From Isoptericola croceus (GTDB taxonomy: Bacteria > Actinomycetota > Actinomycetes > Actinomycetales > Cellulomonadaceae), in assembly GCF_029382255.1 (NCBI RefSeq), contig NZ_JARLLG010000008.1, positions 62,001-126,000 on the forward strand: a stretch of 64,000 bases of DNA, read 5' to 3'. Below, piece by piece: positions 15,513-24,244 of the stretch (positions are counted from its first letter, which is position 1; every line of letters begins with the position of its first letter). The translations under genes were made by a program, and so were the position numbers. The notes under the pieces were generated by a model. The model was not told the origin of the DNA. It was given only the letters and a program-made list of their open reading frames with translations, and did no database searches.

Positions 15513-15863
15513 ATGGGAACAATCATCCACGTCGAGCTGACCAGCACCTCCCCCGAGAAGACCGCGGACTTCTACGCCCGTGCCTTCGGATGGGAGTCCA
15601 CCGCCTCTCCCCACGTACCGGACTACCTCGTCGCCCGCACCGGGGACGGCAGCGGTGTCGACGCCGCCGTCATGAGCAGCCGCTACCAGTCGCAGAACAC
15701 CATCCTCTGGATCGAGGTACCCGACATCGACGCCGCGGTCGCGTCCGTCGAGGCGGCCGGCGGAGCCTCTGCCGGCGACATCCTCGACCTGCCCGGTGAA
15801 GGACGGGTCGGGTACGTCAAAGATCCACACGGCGTCGTCATCGGTCTCAAGCAGTCCCGATGA
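15513..15863 (+). CDS. VOC-family (glyoxalase/bleomycin resistance-like) protein
   Basis: 116 residues forming one vicinal-oxygen-chelate module: MGTIIHVELTSTSPEKTADF at the start, with the helix FYARAFGWES, and later ILWIEVPDIDAAVASVEAAG and VGYVKDPHGVVIGL at the end. The metal-site position of the first strand is His6, while the C-terminal acid expected in metal-dependent members is replaced by glycine (VIGL), so catalysis is uncertain. Its 3' end overlaps the convergent SRPBCC gene by 17 bases. It follows the AraC gene by 46 bases. Confidence 0.75.
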   Translation: MGTIIHVELTSTSPEKTADFYARAFGWESTASPHVPDYLVARTGDGSGVDAAVMSSRYQSQNTILWIEVPDIDAAVASVEAAGGASAGDILDLPGEGRVGYVKDPHGVVIGLKQSR

Positions 15864-16302
15864 CCTCGAGACGCTCCAGCGTCCGACGCAACCGCCGGAG
15901 GTCCTGACGCTCGGTGCGCGCGATCACGATGCTCACCAGCGGACGCAGGAGACGGTCACGCCCGGAGAGGGTGACCAGCTTGACGACGTCGACCCGGCAC
16001 GAGCCCGCCGCTGTCGGCGTCACCGTGCGGCTGCCCTCAGCCGTGCCGTCGGCGACCCGCCAGCGGAACGAACGGCCCGGGCGCACGTCGGAGACCTCGA
16101 CCGCGCTCTCGATGGTCCGGCCGAGCACGCGCAGGGTCTCGGCGACCCGGGCGGCGTCGTGCACCGGTCCTGCCGGCTCCTGGGTCATCTGCTCCAGGCC
16201 GGCGCGCCAGGCGAGGTCGTTCGCGTAGACGCTGAGGTACTCCCACGCGACGGCCGCGGGCACGCCCACGTCGATCGAGGTGCGGACGACGACAGGCTTC
16301 AT
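15847..16302 (-). CDS. SRPBCC-family (polyketide cyclase/START-like) protein
   Basis: 151 residues: MKPVVVRTSIDVGVPAAVAW is the usual first strand plus helix, with WEYLSVYANDLAWRAGLEQM, RPGRSFRWRVADGTAEGSRT in the middle sheet and a long C-terminal helix RTERQDLRRLRRTLERLEV. These proteins bind hydrophobic ligands in a deep cavity; the ligand is not predictable. GGAGG precedes this ATG; an alternative ATG at 16317 has AGGAAA. It diverges from the MarR gene across one operator-like palindrome, so the MarR protein is the likely regulator. Confidence 0.7.
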   Translation of the reverse strand: MKPVVVRTSIDVGVPAAVAWEYLSVYANDLAWRAGLEQMTQEPAGPVHDAARVAETLRVLGRTIESAVEVSDVRPGRSFRWRVADGTAEGSRTVTPTAAGSCRVDVVKLVTLSGRDRLLRPLVSIVIARTERQDLRRLRRTLERLEVIGTA

Positions 16303-16338
16303 CAGAGCAGCCTCCATAGTGGTTTCCTGGTTGACTAT

Positions 16339-16353
16339 ATACCAGTGCAGTAT
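16339..16353. promoter_or_regulatory. operator-like palindrome between SRPBCC and MarR genes
   Basis: ATACCAGTGCAGTAT has ATAC(C/T) half-sites in inverted orientation. It overlaps TTGACTATATA, an A/T-rich island in a GC-rich genome that could serve both divergent promoters. MarR binding is inferred from position. Confidence 0.45.
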
Positions 16354-16362
16354 CGTGGTGGC

Positions 16363-16971
16363 ATGGTCGAGCACTCCGATGACACCCCCGACTTCGCCGA
16401 CGTCGCCGTCGCCCACTGGGCACGCGAACGTCCGGACCTCGACCTGCGCGCGATGGGCACGCTGGCACGCTTCGCCCGCCTGCACCGCGTGGGCGGCCGG
16501 GCCGTGGACGCGGTGTTCGCCGCCCACGGCCTGGACCGCGGCGAGTTCGACGTCCTCGCCGGGCTACGACGCACGGGCGCCCCCTACGAGCTCAGCCCGT
16601 CCCACCTCGCCGACATCCTGCTCATCACCCGTGCCGGCATGACCAAGCGCATCGACCGCCTCGAGCGACGAGGGCTCGTCACCCGGCGCACCGCGCCCGA
16701 GGACCGGCGAAGCCTGAGGGTCGGCCTCACCCCCGACGGGCTCGCCGTCGTCGACGCCGCCGTCACCGACCACGCCCGCAACGAGACCCGGCTCCTCGAC
16801 CTGCTCACCGAGGGCGAGGCACAGGCCTTCGACACGATCCTCCGCAAGCTGCTGGCCGGGCTCGACGCGAGGGACACGTCGCCGGGCTCGGCGCCGCCGC
16901 CGGAGCCCGTCACCCACCCAGCGGAACGTGGCGGCCCGGGAAACGCGCCCGCAGCAACCGGTCGTGCGTGA
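16363..16971 (+). CDS. MarR-family transcriptional regulator with a foreign C-terminal tail
   Basis: 202 residues. The winged-helix core spans about 45-150: VFAAHGLDRGEFDVLAGLRR, then SPSHLADILLITRAGMTKRI and DRLERRGLVTRRTAPEDRRS (wing) and VGLTPDGLAVVDAA. The core ends near residue 165 (LRKLLAGLDARD). The last 30 or so residues are proline/glycine-rich, and the final 60 bases are antisense to an ABC-F relic, so the natural stop may have been lost. The ATG at 16363 has a weak ribosome site and may be leaderless. Confidence 0.8.
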   Translation: MVEHSDDTPDFADVAVAHWARERPDLDLRAMGTLARFARLHRVGGRAVDAVFAAHGLDRGEFDVLAGLRRTGAPYELSPSHLADILLITRAGMTKRIDRLERRGLVTRRTAPEDRRSLRVGLTPDGLAVVDAAVTDHARNETRLLDLLTEGEAQAFDTILRKLLAGLDARDTSPGSAPPPEPVTHPAERGGPGNAPAATGRA

Positions 16972-17123
16972 CGAGGACGACGGCGCCCGGGTAGTCGACG
17001 CGAGCCGGCGCGTTCGCCGGGTCGCAGGGTGAGATCGACACCGTCGAGGACGAGACAGTCGGCGAAACGACGGACGACGCCGTCGAGCCGGTACTGGACC
17101 GAGGTAGCAGCGGGGGTGCGCAC
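16910..17123 (-). pseudogene. relic of an ABC-F ATPase gene (internal deletion)
   Basis: Two conserved ends of the second ABC-F nucleotide-binding domain are joined after loss of the middle. Near 17020-17110 the minus strand encodes VQYRLDGVVRRFADCLVLDG and VDLTLRPGER, the lead-in to Walker A. At 16912-17005, in another frame, it encodes VDYPGAVVLVTHDRLLRARF and PGRHVPLGG then a stop, the H-loop and C-terminus. Walker A, signature and Walker B are gone. ABC-F proteins protect ribosomes from antibiotics. The rest of the gap up to the YihY gene (17124-17239) holds nothing I recognise. Confidence 0.7.
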
Positions 17124-17239
17124 AGGAAGCTCCAGACTCCTCGGGCGCAGGGGGAATTCTGGACGGGCCCCGGCTCGCGTTGCGGGCATCGCCTTCCACG
17201 CAGAGCCTGGTGATGGTCTCGACGACACCTGGAGGGCCG

Positions 17240-18289
17240 ATGGCTGACACCGACGAGCCGCGCACGCACGGGACGCACCGTGACTCCAGCAAGCCCGACT
17301 CGCCACCCGACCTGCACGGGCCGCACTGGAAGCGGGCGATCAAGGGCGCCATCCGCGAGTTCCGCGACGACCAGTGCACCGACCTCGCCGCCGCGCTCAC
17401 GTTCTTCGCCGTGCTCGCGTCCGCGCCCGCGCTGCTGGCCCTGATCTCCGTCCTCGGTCTCGTCGCCGACGCCGAGGCGGCCGTCAGCTCCATCATGGAC
17501 ACCGTCTCCGGCTTCCTGCCCCCGGAGACCCTGGACATCGTCGAGCCCCTCGTCGCGAACGCGGCAGGCTCCACGGGCGCGGGCCTGGCGCTCATCCTCG
17601 GTGTCGTGCTGGCCCTGTGGTCGGCCTCCGGGTACATCACCGCCTTCAGCCGCGCGATGAACCGCGTGTACGAGGTGGAGGAGGGCCGCCCGTTCTGGAA
17701 GCTGCGCCCGATCATGCTCGGCGTCACCGTCGTCACGGTGGTGCTGGCCGCGCTGGTCGTCGCCAGTCTCGTGCTGTCCGGGCCCGTCGCCGCCGCCGTC
17801 GGGGGCGCCGTCGGCCTCGGAGACACCGCGATCACCGTGTGGCAGATCGCCAAGTGGCCCGTCGCGCTGCTGCTCGTGATCATCGTGATCGCGCTGCTCT
17901 ACCACCTGACACCCAACGTCAAGCAGCCCACGTTCCGGTGGGTGAGCGTCGGCGCAGCCGTCGCGATCCTCGTCTGGATCGTGGCCTCCGCGGGGTTCGG
18001 CCTCTACGTCACCCAGTTCGGCAACTACGGGTCGACGTACGGCGCCCTCGGCGGCGTCATCGTGTTCCTGCTGTGGCTGTGGATCACCAACCTCGCCCTG
18101 CTCTTCGGTGCCGAGCTCGACGCCGAGCTCGAGCGCAGCCGCGAGCTGCGGGGCGGTATCGCCGCCGAGGAGACGATCCAGCTCCCGCCGCGTGACACCC
18201 GGGCCAGCGACAAGAAGGCAGCCCAGCGCGCGGACGCCGTCAAGGACGCGCGGGCGCTGCGCCGCCACGGCGACGCCACGCCGTCGTGA
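17240..18289 (+). CDS. YihY/BrkB-family inner membrane protein
   Basis: 349 residues from the ATG at 17240 with GGAGGG nine bases upstream. The family opening is DLAAALTFFAVLASAPALLA (about 55-75) and continues with YITAFSRAMNRVYEVEEGRP. Six membrane segments are visible, ending with GGVIVFLLWLWITNLALLFG and ELDAELERSR, both typical of YihY. A charged tail of about 55 residues follows. Once annotated as ribonuclease BN, these proteins have no proven function. There is no operon partner. Confidence 0.9.
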   Translation: MADTDEPRTHGTHRDSSKPDSPPDLHGPHWKRAIKGAIREFRDDQCTDLAAALTFFAVLASAPALLALISVLGLVADAEAAVSSIMDTVSGFLPPETLDIVEPLVANAAGSTGAGLALILGVVLALWSASGYITAFSRAMNRVYEVEEGRPFWKLRPIMLGVTVVTVVLAALVVASLVLSGPVAAAVGGAVGLGDTAITVWQIAKWPVALLLVIIVIALLYHLTPNVKQPTFRWVSVGAAVAILVWIVASAGFGLYVTQFGNYGSTYGALGGVIVFLLWLWITNLALLFGAELDAELERSRELRGGIAAEETIQLPPRDTRASDKKAAQRADAVKDARALRRHGDATPS

Positions 18290-18361
18290 CCGGCCCGGGG
18301 AGCGCTTCACCGACCGCCCCGGAGACGTGACCGACGTCCTCCGCCGTGGAAGGATCCGTCC

Positions 18362-19507
18362 ATGACGACGACGGTCCCGGCGCAGGCTCCGCCCGCCCCG
18401 CCGTCGTCGGACGGACGAGAACCCGGGCCTCGGCCGCTCGTGGGCGGCCACGCGAAGGCCGGTTGGCTCCACCGTGCGCTGGCGGTGCTCCTGGACTCGG
18501 CGCTCGTGTCGTCGGTCGCGTGGCTCGCCACCGGCGAGGCCCCGTCGTTCGCGACGCTGCCGCTGCTGGACGGGGGCGAGGATCCTCCCCTCGCCTCCGC
18601 GACCTTCGTCTGGACCGCAGGCGCCCTCGTCTCGCTCGCGGTGCTGCAGGCCTACACGGGGATGACGCCGGGCAAGCGCGTCACGGGCGTGTCCGTGGTC
18701 GATGACCGGTCCGGTCGACCGATCGGGTTCGCGGGGACCGTGCTGCGATGGTTCGCGCACCTGCTCGACGCCGTCCTCATGATCGGCTACCTGCGCGCCG
18801 CCTGGCACCCGCAGGGCCGCACCTTCGCGGACTCGTTGCTCGGCACCGTCGCCGTGCTCAGCACCCGGCCCGCCCCGCACCCGTGGGTGGCGTGGCTGCG
18901 CCGTCAGCGTGACGCCCGGACGCCTAGCCTGCGCTGGCCACCGATCGTCACGAGCGCCGTCGCGCTCGTCGTGTGCGCTGCTGCGGCGGCGACGAGCCTG
19001 ACGCAGAGCAGCGGCGGCGCCTGGCACTCGTCGTCCGACGGGACCTCCTGCACCAGCACCGGTGACTTCGTGGCGACGGCGATGATCGACAGCGCTGCGT
19101 CGGCCTCGTGGGAGTCCCGGCTCGGCCTCCTCCGACTGACCGAGGAGTCGTGGCAGGTGGTCGCCGCCTGGTCGACAGGGCTCGGGGCCGACGACGGCGG
19201 CAACCGCCCGCTCGATGCCGCGGACGCCACGCTGACCGTGCGCTCGCCCGACGGGCGGCTCTACTCCTCGCAGACCGCGACGTCGCACGACGACGCGGAC
19301 GACGCGTGGGACGACGAGCCTGACCTCGATGCCGACGACGACCTGTGGTGGACGGTGCCGGAGCTGCTCGCCTGGGCGAGCGTCGAGACGCTCGAGGACG
19401 TCTCGGGCTGGACGGCCACGGCGACCCTCCTCGGCGACGACGGCGCCGTCGTCGCCGAGTGCTCGGCTGCCGTCCCGGCGGTCCAGGCCCGGCCACGGGA
19501 GCCGTAG
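18362..19507 (+). CDS. RDD-family membrane protein with an extracytoplasmic acidic tail
   Basis: 381 residues. The RDD domain covers about 35-165: RALAVLLDSALVSSVAWLAT, YTGMTPGKRVTGVSVVDDRS and FADSLLGTVAVLST. A further hydrophobic segment lies at about 198-216 (VTSAVALVVCAAAAATSLTQ). The C-terminal 160 residues are acidic and probably outside the membrane, with a run of Asp (DEPDLDADDD) around 315 and two cysteines (TSCTSTG and AECSAAV). Function is unknown; RDD proteins are often membrane transporters or accessory factors. Confidence 0.75.
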   Translation: MTTTVPAQAPPAPPSSDGREPGPRPLVGGHAKAGWLHRALAVLLDSALVSSVAWLATGEAPSFATLPLLDGGEDPPLASATFVWTAGALVSLAVLQAYTGMTPGKRVTGVSVVDDRSGRPIGFAGTVLRWFAHLLDAVLMIGYLRAAWHPQGRTFADSLLGTVAVLSTRPAPHPWVAWLRRQRDARTPSLRWPPIVTSAVALVVCAAAAATSLTQSSGGAWHSSSDGTSCTSTGDFVATAMIDSAASASWESRLGLLRLTEESWQVVAAWSTGLGADDGGNRPLDAADATLTVRSPDGRLYSSQTATSHDDADDAWDDEPDLDADDDLWWTVPELLAWASVETLEDVSGWTATATLLGDDGAVVAECSAAVPAVQARPREP

Positions 19508-19611
19508 CCCGGCGGTACCGGGTCCCTGGGCCCGAGCTCGCCGAGGCGGGACAGATGCCCCCAACACGCATGTTTGCGCACCACTGCACCGCGGCGTAAC
19601 CTCCGTGTAAT

Positions 19612-19627
19612 CGGTTCCATGGAATCG
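19612..19627. promoter_or_regulatory. probable RbsR operator
   Basis: CGGTTCCATGGAATCG is a 16-bp near-perfect palindrome (one mismatched pair) centred on CATG; AATCGGTT is also directly repeated across it. It is 48 bases upstream of rbsR, the expected location of a LacI-family autoregulatory operator for the whole operon. Confidence 0.65.
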
Positions 19628-19674
19628 GTTACACGACACAGACCAACGGCGTTCGACCCAGCGAGGAGGCTGCG

Positions 19675-20691
19675 ATGCAGTCGGTGACCATCCGCGACGT
19701 CGCGGCGCGAGCCGGGGTGTCCGTGGCGACCGCCTCACGCGTCCTGTCCGGCCACCCCGCCACGTCGGCCGACTCCCGCCACCGCGTCGACGAGGCCGCC
19801 CGCGAGCTCGGCTTCCGCCTCAACGCGCAGGCCCGCTCGCTGCGCAAGACCCGCACCAACACGATCGGCGTGCTCGTCTCGGACGTCCGCAACCCGTTCT
19901 TCGCGGAGATCGCGCACACGGTCGAGCAGAGCGCGCTCGCCGCCAGCATGGCCACGCTGCTGTGCAACGCCAACGAGAGCACCGACCAGCAGGACCTCTG
20001 CCTCGACCTGCTCGTCTCCCAGCGCGTCGACGGCATGATCGTCGCCCCGCAGGGGGACGGCAGCGGCAGCCTGCGCGACGTCCTCACCCTGGGGATGCCC
20101 GTCGTGTTCGTCGACCGCACGATCGACGGCGTCGACGTCCCGAGCGTCACCTCGGACAACCGCGCGGGGATCGCCGACGCCGCCCGCCACCTCGCCGAGC
20201 TCGGCCACCGCCGCATCGGGTACGTCGCCGGCCCGCAGGAGACCTCGACCGGCCGCGAGCGCCTGCTCGCCTACCGTGACGCCGTCGCCGAGCACGGCTT
20301 CGACACCGACCCGCACCTCGTCCACCAGGGCGACTTCCAGGTGGCCAGCGGTGTCGAGGGCGCGGAGCTCCTCCTCGGCCTGGACGAGCCGCCGACGGCG
20401 ATCCTCGCGGCCGACAGCCTCATGACGTTCGGCGTCCTGCAGGTCTGCCAGGACCGCGGGGTGCGGATCGGCTCGGAGCTCTCGCTCGTCGGCTACGACG
20501 ACATCGGCACGTTCCGCCTGGTGAGCCCTGCGCTCACCGTGATCGCGCACGACCCGGCCCGGATGGGGGCGCTCGCGGTGGAGATGATCCGCGACGTCCT
20601 GGCCGGCGAGACCGTCACGTCGGCCGTGCTGCCCACCACCCTCGTCGTGCGCGGCTCGACCGGCGCCCCCGACCCGCGGAGGATCGCATGA
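19675..20691 (+). CDS. rbsR: LacI-family regulator of the ribose operon
   Basis: 338 residues. The DNA-binding helix-turn-helix is TIRDVAARAGVSVATASRVL (5-24) with a hinge around SLRKTRTNTIGVLVSD. The effector domain is the type I periplasmic-binding fold, including NPFFAEIAHTVEQSALA and VGYDDIGTFRLVSPALTVIA. It overlaps rbsA by four bases (ATGA), so it is the first gene of the operon rather than divergent. Ribose is the likely inducer, from the neighbours. Confidence 0.85.
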   Translation: MQSVTIRDVAARAGVSVATASRVLSGHPATSADSRHRVDEAARELGFRLNAQARSLRKTRTNTIGVLVSDVRNPFFAEIAHTVEQSALAASMATLLCNANESTDQQDLCLDLLVSQRVDGMIVAPQGDGSGSLRDVLTLGMPVVFVDRTIDGVDVPSVTSDNRAGIADAARHLAELGHRRIGYVAGPQETSTGRERLLAYRDAVAEHGFDTDPHLVHQGDFQVASGVEGAELLLGLDEPPTAILAADSLMTFGVLQVCQDRGVRIGSELSLVGYDDIGTFRLVSPALTVIAHDPARMGALAVEMIRDVLAGETVTSAVLPTTLVVRGSTGAPDPRRIA

Positions 20692-22232
20692 CCGCCCCCT
20701 CGAGCGGCGCACCGCTGCTCACCCTCGAGAACGTCTCGAAGTCGTTCGGCCCGGTCCGGGTGATCGACGACGTCACCGTGCACGTGCGGCCCGGGCACGT
20801 CCAGGTCCTCCTGGGCGAGAACGGTGCCGGCAAGTCGACGCTCATCAAGATGATGTCGGGCATCTACCAGCCCGACGGCGGGCGCATCCTCGTCGACCGC
20901 AAGCCCGTGGTGCTCGACGGCGTGCGCGCCGCGGAGTCCCACGGGATCGCGACGATCCACCAGGAGCTCAACCTCGTGCCGACCATGTCGGTCGCGGAGA
21001 ACGTGCTCATGGGCCGGTTGCCGTCGCGCGGCGGCCTGCTCGACAAGCGCGCGATGCGTGCCACGGCGCGCCGCGCGCTCGACCGCATCGGCCTCGACGT
21101 GGACGTGGACCAGCCCGTGGGCGAGCTGGGCGTGGCCCGCCAGCAGCTCGTGGAGATCGCGAAGGCGCTGAGCCTGGACGCCCGGATGCTCATCCTCGAC
21201 GAGCCGACGGCGGCACTCACCCACGGCGAGATCGACGCGCTGTTCGCGGTGGTCCAGGACCTGCGGGCCGACGGCGTGGGCATGGTCTTCATCAGCCACC
21301 ACCTGGAGGAGATCACCCGGATCGGTGACGACGTGAGCGTGCTGCGCGACGGGTCGCTCGTCGCCGAGGTCCCCGCGTCGACCGCCGAGGACGAGCTCGT
21401 GCGGCACATGGTCGGGCGCGACATCGCCGACCACCACCCGCGCCGCCGCGAGTACACGGGTCCCGACGACGTGCTCCTCGACGTGCAGCACCTGACGCGG
21501 CACGGCGTGGTCGACGACATCAGCTTCCAGGTGCGGGCCGGTGAGGTCGTCGGCATCGCCGGGCTGGTCGGGGCCGGGCGCACCGAGCTGCTGCGCGCCG
21601 TCGCGGGCGCCGACCCGTACGACGCCGGCACCGTGACCGTGCGGGGCGGCACGCTGCCCGCGAAGAACGTGGGCCGGGCCATCGCGGCCGGCGTCGGGCA
21701 CGTCCCCGAGGACCGCAAGAACCAGGGCCTCGTGCTCGGGGCGTCGGTGAACGAGAACATCGGCTACGCGACCCTGCGCTCGACCGCCCGCACGGGCCTG
21801 GTCGACCGCTCGGGCCAGCGCCGCCGCGCGCAGGACGTCGCCGACCGGCTGCGCATCCGGATGCGGGACATCGACCAGACCGCCCGCGACCTGTCCGGCG
21901 GCAACCAGCAGAAGATCGTCTTCGCCCGCTGGGTGCTCGCCGGGTCCCAGGTCCTCCTCCTCGACGAGCCCACCCGCGGGGTCGACGTCGGAGCGCGCGT
22001 CGAGATCTACGAGTTCATCAACGCGATCACGGCCGACGGCGGAGCGGTCGTCATGGTCTCGAGCGACCTGCCCGAGGTCCTCGGCATGAGCGATCGCATC
22101 CTCGTCATGAGCGGCGGGCACCTCGCCGGCGAGCTCGCCGCCGAGGACGCCACCCAGGACCGCGTGATGGCCCTGGCCGTGCGGGACGTCGACCGCGACG
22201 CCGAAGACCACACCGAAGGAACGAGCTCATGA
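20688..22232 (+). CDS. rbsA: ribose ABC transporter, duplicated ATP-binding subunit
   Basis: 514 residues with two ABC domains. Domain 1 has Walker A GENGAGKST (about 45), signature-region VGELGVARQQLVEIAKALSL, and Walker B LILDEPTAAL. Domain 2 has the degenerate Walker A GLVGAGRTELLRAV usual for RbsA/MglA second domains, signature LSGGNQQKIVFARWVL and LLLDEPTRGVDVGAR. This is the normal length and layout for RbsA. It lies between rbsR and rbsC with ATGA overlaps on both sides. Confidence 0.92.
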   Translation: MTAPSSGAPLLTLENVSKSFGPVRVIDDVTVHVRPGHVQVLLGENGAGKSTLIKMMSGIYQPDGGRILVDRKPVVLDGVRAAESHGIATIHQELNLVPTMSVAENVLMGRLPSRGGLLDKRAMRATARRALDRIGLDVDVDQPVGELGVARQQLVEIAKALSLDARMLILDEPTAALTHGEIDALFAVVQDLRADGVGMVFISHHLEEITRIGDDVSVLRDGSLVAEVPASTAEDELVRHMVGRDIADHHPRRREYTGPDDVLLDVQHLTRHGVVDDISFQVRAGEVVGIAGLVGAGRTELLRAVAGADPYDAGTVTVRGGTLPAKNVGRAIAAGVGHVPEDRKNQGLVLGASVNENIGYATLRSTARTGLVDRSGQRRRAQDVADRLRIRMRDIDQTARDLSGGNQQKIVFARWVLAGSQVLLLDEPTRGVDVGARVEIYEFINAITADGGAVVMVSSDLPEVLGMSDRILVMSGGHLAGELAAEDATQDRVMALAVRDVDRDAEDHTEGTSS

Positions 22233-23218
22233 CCACACCGACCACCACGACCACGTCCCCGACCGCACCGTCGCGGCTGCGGACCACGGCCGGCGCGTTC
22301 CTCGCGAACAACGGCGCCCTCGTGGGTCTCGTCGCGCTGTGCCTGGCGCTGTTCATCGCGACCCCGAACTTCCTCACCGGGCCGAACCTGCTCAACATCG
22401 GCATCCAGGCGTCCACGATCGCCGTCCTCGCGTTCGGCATGACGTTCGTGATCGTCGCCGGGGGGATCGACCTGTCGGTCGGGTCCGTCGCGGCGCTCAG
22501 CGCGATGGCGTCCGCCTGGGTGTACTCGTCCGCCGGGATGCCAGGCTGGATGTCCCTCGTGGCCGGGCTCGCGACCGGTGCGGCGCTCGGCTCGATCAGC
22601 GGCATCGCCATCGCCTTCGGCCGGCTGCCGTCCTTCATCGCGACCCTCGCGATGCTCAGCGTCGCTCGCGGACTGACCCTCGTCGTGTCCGACGGGCGCC
22701 CGATCGCCACGTCGCCCGAGGTCTCGTTCCTGGGCGGCACCGTCGTCGGCATCCCCGTGCCGATCCTCGTGCTCGCCGCCGCCGGGCTCGTCGCCGCGTT
22801 CATCCTCAACCGGACCGTCGTCGGCCGCTCCATGTACGCCGTCGGAGGCAACGCCGAGGCGGCCCGGCTCTCCGGCATCCCGGTCAGGCGGGTTCTCGTG
22901 ACCGTCTTCGCGCTCGCCGGGCTGTACGCCGCGCTCGCGGGGATGCTGCTCGCCGGGCGGCTCAACTCCGCCCAGCCCCAGGCCGCGGCGGGCTACGAGC
23001 TCGACGCGATCGCCGCCGTCGTCATCGGTGGTGCGTCGCTCGCCGGTGGCGTCGGGCGCGTGTCCGGCACGCTGGTCGGCGCGCTGATCCTCGCCGTGAT
23101 CCGCAACGGGCTCAACCTGCTCAACGTCTCGTCGTTCTGGCAGCAGGTCGTCATCGGGCTCGTCATCGCCGTCGCCGTCGGCATCGACGTCCTGCGCCGC
23201 AAGAACACCCGCCACTAG
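22229..23218 (+). CDS. rbsC: ribose ABC transporter permease
   Basis: 329 residues with eight to ten hydrophobic segments. Signatures of the BPD_transp_2 family are FGMTFVIVAGGIDLSVGSVA (about 70-90), YAVGGNAEAARLSGIPVRRV (about 205-225) and GELDAIAAVVIGGASL-type sequence AIAAVVIGGASLAGGVGRVS. Residues 1-30 are a Thr/Pro-rich cytoplasmic leader. It overlaps rbsA by four bases and is followed by a 69-base gap before rbsB. Confidence 0.92.
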   Translation: MTTPTTTTTSPTAPSRLRTTAGAFLANNGALVGLVALCLALFIATPNFLTGPNLLNIGIQASTIAVLAFGMTFVIVAGGIDLSVGSVAALSAMASAWVYSSAGMPGWMSLVAGLATGAALGSISGIAIAFGRLPSFIATLAMLSVARGLTLVVSDGRPIATSPEVSFLGGTVVGIPVPILVLAAAGLVAAFILNRTVVGRSMYAVGGNAEAARLSGIPVRRVLVTVFALAGLYAALAGMLLAGRLNSAQPQAAAGYELDAIAAVVIGGASLAGGVGRVSGTLVGALILAVIRNGLNLLNVSSFWQQVVIGLVIAVAVGIDVLRRKNTRH

Positions 23219-23287
23219 CCACACCACCTGAACCCGCCTGACCCACAGGCACCCCGGGCACCCTGCCCCCCGACGAAGGAGCCGACG

Positions 23288-24244
23288 ATGAAGTTCTCCC
23301 ACCCAGGACGACTCGCCACAGCCGTCACGATCAGCGCCGTCCTGGTCGCCACGACCGCCGCGTGCGGTCGCGACGGCGGCAGCACCGAGGGCGCCGCCGC
23401 GGCCGGGCAGAGCGTGACCCTGTCGCTGTCGACGTTGAACAACCCGTTCTTCGTCGACGTGCGCGACGGCGCGCAGGAGGCCGCCGACGAGCTCGGCCTC
23501 GACCTCGACGTCGTCGACGCGCAGAACGACAGCACCACCCAGGCGAACCAGATCGCCAACGCCGTCACGGGCGGCGCGGACGGCGTCGTCGTCAACCCCG
23601 TCGACTCGGACGCCGCGGGGGCCGCCGTGCAGCCCGCCCTCGGCGCCGACCTGCCCGTCGTCGGCGTCGACCGCGCCGTGGACGGTGCCGACATCACGTC
23701 CCTCGTCTCGAGCGACAACGTCGCCGGCGGTCGTCAGGCCGCCGAGGCGCTCGCCGCGGCGATCGGCGAGGAGGGCACGGTCATCGTGCTGCAGGGCGTG
23801 GCCGGGACGTCCGCGAGCCGCGACCGCGGCCAGGGCTTCGCCGAGGGCATCGCCGAGTTCGCGGACATCGAGGTCGTCGCGACCCAGACCGCGAACTTCG
23901 ACCGTGCGCAGGCGCTCGACGTCGCGACGAACCTCCTGCAGTCGCACCCGGACACCGTCGGGATCTTCGCCGAGAACGACGAGATGGCCCTCGGCGCCAT
24001 CCAGGCGCTCGGCGCCCGCGCCGGTGACGACGTCATGGTCGTCGGGTTCGACGGCACCGACGACGGCCTCGCCGCCGTGGAGAGCGGCAGCCTCGTGGCC
24101 ACCGTCGCCCAGCAGCCCACCGAGCTCGGCCGCCAGTCCGTGGAGGTCATGTCCCGGGTGCTCGCCGGCGAGACCGTGGACTCCGAGATCCCCGTGCCCG
24201 TCCAGACCGTGACCACCGAGAACGTCGGAGACTTCCTGCAGTGA
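23288..24244 (+). CDS. rbsB: ribose-binding lipoprotein
   Basis: 318 residues. The signal peptide ends in a lipobox with Cys26 (VATTAACG). The mature protein has the pentose-binding fold: VTLSLSTLNNPFFVDVRDGA, then ANAVTGGADGVVVNPVDSD, NFDRAQALDVATNLLQSHPD and IFAENDEMALGAIQALG. NNPFFV and the D-rich hinge match ribose-binding proteins. GAAGGAG lies just upstream of the ATG. rbsK overlaps its end by four bases. Confidence 0.92.
   Translation: MKFSHPGRLATAVTISAVLVATTAACGRDGGSTEGAAAAGQSVTLSLSTLNNPFFVDVRDGAQEAADELGLDLDVVDAQNDSTTQANQIANAVTGGADGVVVNPVDSDAAGAAVQPALGADLPVVGVDRAVDGADITSLVSSDNVAGGRQAAEALAAAIGEEGTVIVLQGVAGTSASRDRGQGFAEGIAEFADIEVVATQTANFDRAQALDVATNLLQSHPDTVGIFAENDEMALGAIQALGARAGDDVMVVGFDGTDDGLAAVESGSLVATVAQQPTELGRQSVEVMSRVLAGETVDSEIPVPVQTVTTENVGDFLQ

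Noticed and set aside
16910-19738. A 942-codon open frame on the minus strand covering the YihY and RDD genes.
   Set aside because: It is the antisense shadow of those genes; only its last part coincides with the ABC-F relic.
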